This document shows, in pieces, positions 18,742-21,341 of a stretch of DNA of 21,341 bases. This stretch comes from Welwitschia mirabilis. Taxonomy: Eukaryota; Gnetophyta; Gnetopsida; Welwitschiales. Every line of letters starts with the position of its first letter. Position 1 is the first letter of the stretch. Location: positions 3,065,492 to 3,086,832 of the forward strand of contig JBOZIK010000001.1 of assembly GCA_051453625.1 (NCBI GenBank). The letters run 5' to 3'. The notes beneath the pieces were generated by a model that worked only from the letters and a program-made list of their open reading frames with translations, was not told where the DNA came from and did not search any database. Both the position numbers and the translations under genes were made by a program.

Positions 18742-19230
18742 TCAAGAGATGCAATGCTTTCCAATGCCTCCAAATCCACAAACATGAAGTCGAACGCCTT
18801 CCATGCAGGTGCAATGCTTGCAACCATTTACTACTTTTGTGATCAAATCAGCAAAATTATCTTCTGTTCTGACTTTAACAATATGGGCTATCTTCTTCTC
18901 CACGACATCTCGAATGAAGCCACACTTCACGTCAATATGCTTTGTTTGAGTAGCATTTTTAGCCAAGTGAACAACACTTTGGCTATCACAATAAATAGAG
19001 CCAAGTGAACAACACTTTGGCTATCACAATAAATAGAGAACTTGTTTTGAGAAAGGCCAAACCACTCAAGCACGTGTCTCAACCAAATCATCTCTTTGGC
19101 TATCTCAATCAAACCAATATACCCAGCCTCTGTAGTGGACAAAGCTACATCGCTCTGAAGACGTGACATCCAACTAACAGCTCCACCTCTAAGTGTAAAT
19201 ACGTAACCTGTAGTAGATTTCCTAGTATCT
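18742..19230 (-). pseudogene. Copia RNase H remnant, frameshifted by tandem duplication
   Basis: The right part (down from 19230) reads [20 protein letters not shown], then [26 protein letters not shown] and [15 protein letters not shown], which include a catalytic Glu and Asp. There the 38-bp tandem duplication (18961-19036) shifts the frame. The second frame (18966 down) resumes with [20 protein letters not shown] and ends at the stop at 18742-18744. The start of the domain, with the first catalytic Asp, is missing because of a deletion near 19225. A polypurine tract follows 45 bp downstream. Confidence 0.9.
18961..19036. repeat. 38-bp tandem duplication in Copia RNase H
   Basis: Two identical 38-bp units (18961-18998 and 18999-19036) begin AGCCAAGTGAACAAC on the plus strand. 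On the minus strand each encodes the CDSQS active-site strand. Because 38 is not a multiple of three the duplication breaks the frame. The identity of the units suggests a recent event. Confidence 0.97.
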
Positions 19231-19698
19231 CACAACCTTTCTTCTCCCAACTAGAAATAGGGTAGTTTTCTTTTGACAGTTTAAAGTGTCTTGCTAATGG
19301 AGTAGAAGCAGGAGAACAGTCAGCCATGTTGAACCTTTCTAAGACCTTATGAATATAATCAGATTGACTCAACCACAATTTCCCACTTTTTCTGTCTCGC
19401 TCAATTCTCATTCCAAGGATTTGTTTTGCCTGCCCAGGGTCTTTTGTCATAAACTTCTTTGCCATCTGTGATTTCAATCTTTGTAGTTCATGTAAATCAT
19501 GCCCAGCAATTGACATATCATCTACATATAATAACAAAATGGTAATCTTACCTGTGGTTCTTATTAGAGAAACATAGTGATCTACTTTGCATCTTTCATA
19601 TTTTTGTTCCATCATGAAGGTTCAAATTTCTTGTACCATTGACTAGGTGCCTGTTTTAGGCTATATAAACTTCTCTTCAACTGGCATACCAACTTCTT
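19145..19698 (-). pseudogene. Copia reverse transcriptase, palm and thumb part
   Basis: Left of the N gap the minus strand reads KKLVCQLKRSLYSLKQAPSQWYKKF, then after a frameshift near 19620 continues YERCKVDHYVSLI and LLLYVDDMSIAGHD. The catalytic YVDD is at 19517-19528 with both Asp intact. Next come FMTKDPGQAKQILGM and RKSGKLWLSQSDYI, the thumb. Around 19225 the frame runs directly into RNase H sequence that normally lies several dozen residues further on, so the connection has been deleted. Confidence 0.92.
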
Positions 19699-19845
19699 NN
19701 NNNNNNNNNNNNNNNNNNNNNNNNNNNNNNNNNNNNNNNNNNNNNNNNNNNNNNNNNNNNNNNNNNNNNNNNNNNNNNNNNNNNNNNNNNNNNNNNNNNN
19801 NNNNNNNNNNNNNNNNNNNNNNNNNNNNNNNNNNNNNNNNNNNNN
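19699..19845. other. Assembly gap, 147 N
   Basis: It falls in the reverse transcriptase of the minus-strand Copia, over the part that normally holds the first catalytic Asp. The length is not the 100-N placeholder, so it may be an estimated size. Open frames reported through it are artefacts. Confidence 0.98.
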
Positions 19846-20050
19846 ACAGGAGAGAATTTCATTGGAATCAATACCTTTTTGTTGTGCAAAACCCGTCACT
19901 ATCATTTTGGCTCTGTAACATTTTGCTTCATTGGTCTCTTGTTTCAACCTATAGATCCACCTGTTTTTCAATGCCCTTTTTCCAGGTGGCAAGGGCATTA
20001 CCTCCTAAGTATGGTTCTGCTCAAAGAACTCCATTTCCTCATTCATAGCC
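19846..20050 (-). pseudogene. Copia reverse transcriptase, N-terminal part
   Basis: The minus strand reads MNEEMEFFEQNHT, a stop at 20007-20005, then VMPLPPGKRALKNRWIYRLK, YRAKMIVTGFAQQKGID and up to the gap. This is the beginning of Copia RT, where K-x-x-W-I-Y-R-L-K and K-x-x-V-x-G-F-x-Q are standard. The stop stands at a usually Trp position and is explained by one G-to-A change. It joins the part at 19145-19698 across the gap. Confidence 0.9.
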
Positions 20051-20470
20051 TCCATCCATTTATTAGCATTTGGACTGAAATGGCTTTTTGATATGACTCT
20101 GGTTCTCCTACATCTGTATAAAGAATATAAGTCAATAATGGAGAATACCTGGCAGGTGGTCTGATGGGCCTGGTAGAACGCCTAACCCAATGATCTGGTT
20201 TTTGAAAGTTCTTCACATTTTAGGTTTAATTTCAGGAACATTCTCATGTTCCACTTCTTCCTCCTCCTCATTAGAGGAGCTACATTTAGAATCATCATCA
20301 ATTATGTGATGAGTTCTAAGCTGATCTTGAATACTGACAAGCTTCAGAAAGGTGTCAGGATCAGATATTTCCTCATTCTAAATCCTTTCTTGAGATTTAA
20401 AATACATTATATCTTCATTAAAAACTACATCACGTGATCTAAATACCTTCTTTTCTATAGGATCCCACAA
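20051..20470 (-). pseudogene. Copia integrase-RT linker remnant
   Basis: From about 20462 a frame reads RLWDPIEKKVFRSRDVVFNED, the segment that follows integrase in Copia pol. It continues through an acidic stretch (DDDSKCSSSNEEEEEVEHEN) and, after a frame change near 20190, RRSTRPIRPPARYSP and VGEPESYQKAIS, which lead into RT. Stops occur within it. Such linkers vary widely and have no catalytic role; here the segment confirms that integrase and RT belong to one element. Confidence 0.8.
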
Positions 20471-20472
20471 CC

Positions 20473-21000
20473 TTAACCACGATCATCACTACCGTAACCC
20501 AAAAACACACATTTTTTGGCCCTTTCTCCAAGCTTTGAAGCGCTCTGTTGATGAGCATAGGCTTCACATCCAATCGTTCTAAGGTGTGAGTAAGAAACAA
20601 AGCTCCCACTCCATCGACATTTTGGTACCTGTCCATGAATTCCATTATGTGGACACTTGTTCAACAAATATGCAATGTTGCTTGCAACTTCAGCCCAAAA
20701 CTGTTTGGGCAAACTAGAATGTGTGAGAACAACTCTCACTCTTTCCAAAGTGATCCTGTTTTGCCTTACACCCATTCGATTTTGTTGTGGAGTTCTAGGC
20801 ACTGTTCTGTGATGAATAATTCCAGCTTTTCTACCTGCAATATATGTCATCAATTCTTTAATTTTACAGCCAGTTTCATTTTCGACTCTGGCCTAAAAAA
20901 TTCTAAATGCCTGAAAATCTTCATCTTTTGATTTTAAAGAATATATCTATAGCTTTCTAGAAAAATCGTCAACAACAGTAATGAAATATACAACACCTCC
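20473..21000 (-). pseudogene. Copia integrase core remnant, catalytically dead
   Basis: A single minus frame runs from 21000 to 20473 with stops at 20949-20947 and 20895-20893. It reads GGVVYFITVVDDFSRKL at the first strand, with the first catalytic Asp, then HHRTVPRTPQQNRMGVRQNR, LPKQFWAEVASNIAYLLNKCP and KKCVFLGYG at the C-terminal side. The strand that should carry the second catalytic Asp is missing between 20830 and 20810. The Glu expected just after MGV is also gone, with MGV joined straight to RQNR. Two of three catalytic residues are therefore absent. A frameshift near 20473 leads into the linker. Confidence 0.92.
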
Positions 21001-21330
21001 CAAAGAAATCAGAATGAATTAATTCTAATCTATGTTGTTCTAAACACTTATTGTTTCTTCTAAAATTCACTATCCTACTTTTACCAATCACACAATCTAA
21101 AGAGAAATCAAAAGAGAGAGAAACTTTAGGCAATAAACCTTTAGAAATAAGTACCTGTAGACCTGTTTCGCTCAGATGCCCAAGACACTTGTGCCAAGTA
21201 CCTGTTGCAACTTCTCTATTGGCCACACAAGCTGAACTACTAGGATTAATAGAACATAAAACATACATGGTACCTTCTCTACTCCCATGGGCAATCACCA
21301 ATGCTCCTTTGTTTATTTTTCAAGAATAGC
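20969..21330 (-). pseudogene. Copia gag-pre-integrase domain remnant
   Basis: The minus strand reads KGALVIAHGSREGTMYVL, then TWHKCLGHLSETGLQVL and DCVIGKSRIVNF, ending HRLELIHSDFFG. This is the zinc-binding domain before Copia integrase; both histidines (WH and GH) are present. One cysteine of the C-x2-C pair reads as Ser (S-L-D-C), so metal binding would be impaired. The frame breaks just after the HSD motif and the integrase core continues in another frame, with a few residues missing. The open frame starts at 21301, but the polyprotein would have read in from beyond the window edge. Confidence 0.9.
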
Positions 21331-21341
21331 TATCAAACATG

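Larger units (their letters stand above)
18685..21341 (-). mobile_element. Degenerate Ty1/Copia pol, 3' part, with polypurine tract
   Basis: Read right to left the order is gag-pre-integrase, integrase, linker, reverse transcriptase, RNase H and polypurine tract. Integrase before RT is the defining Copia order. Gag, protease and the 5' LTR must lie beyond the right edge. Homology is better preserved than in the Gypsy element, but there are frameshifts between most domains, in-frame stops, an internal deletion near 19225, a 38-bp tandem duplication in RNase H and a 147-N gap in RT. The element cannot encode a working polyprotein. Confidence 0.93.

Noticed and set aside
18464-18787. Plus-strand 107-codon frame, the longest uninterrupted plus frame without N
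   Set aside because: It spans both candidate LTR junctions and the end of the minus-strand Copia RNase H, and its product matches no family.
19647-20091. Open frames on both strands across the 147-N gap
   Set aside because: N runs cannot contain stop codons, so these are partly artefactual. Only the minus-strand RT motifs are meaningful.
1-21341. tRNA, rRNA, CRISPR, operon or phage-like system
   Set aside because: No cloverleaf, rRNA core or regularly spaced repeat-spacer pattern was seen, and the content is that of nuclear plant repeats.

Overview
The window looks like intergenic DNA from a large, repeat-rich plant genome, plausibly a gymnosperm or another big-genome seed plant. It is AT-rich and holds no intact gene. 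Nearly everything recognisable is broken LTR-retrotransposon. The plant assignment rests on three things: a Ty3/Gypsy pol that appears to carry a second RNase H, as in the plant Tat lineage; typical plant Copia pol and LTR sequence; and C-to-T / G-to-A decay that often falls in CHG contexts, the pattern left by plant cytosine methylation. Species cannot be told from the sequence.

Layout, left to right. 1-660: unassigned, with a CpG-rich CGAGTC cluster. 664-3768 (+): a heavily mutated but almost collinear Gypsy pol, running pre-RT linker, RT (YIDD), RNase H, probable second RNase H, integrase zinc finger, integrase core and integrase C-terminus. A CT microsatellite has grown inside the zinc finger. 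3769-4664: pyrimidine-rich, no gene. 4794-5178 (+): a well-defined solo LTR of 385 bp with a 5-bp target duplication. 5330-5540: a minisatellite. 6182-6503: LTR-like. 6545-8110 (+): the RNase H end of a second retrotransposon, a Copia, split by about 0.9 kb of foreign sequence and followed by a PPT-like tract and LTR-like DNA to about 8640.

8467-10535 and 11589-13646 form a direct duplication of about 2.06 kb, the largest structure in the window. The right-hand copy is strongly enriched for C-to-T and G-to-A changes. The spacer holds a 100-N gap and a near-perfect palindrome of about 77 bp. 13647-18560 is mostly unrecognised, with one pair of 168-bp direct repeats, an LTR-like block near 15.4 kb and a doubtful gag-like remnant near 16.0 kb.

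18685-21341 (-) is the 3' two thirds of another Copia pol, read right to left: gag-pre-integrase, integrase, linker, RT with a 147-N gap, then RNase H and a polypurine tract. It has lost two integrase catalytic residues, the RT-RNase H junction, and frame in RNase H through a 38-bp tandem duplication. Its 5' part and 5' LTR lie beyond the right edge.

No gene here is likely to make a working protein. I found no tRNA, rRNA, CRISPR array or new cellular system. The points of interest are the record of decay: solo LTR formation, nesting, microsatellite growth in a coding domain, and the asymmetric deamination of a duplicated block.
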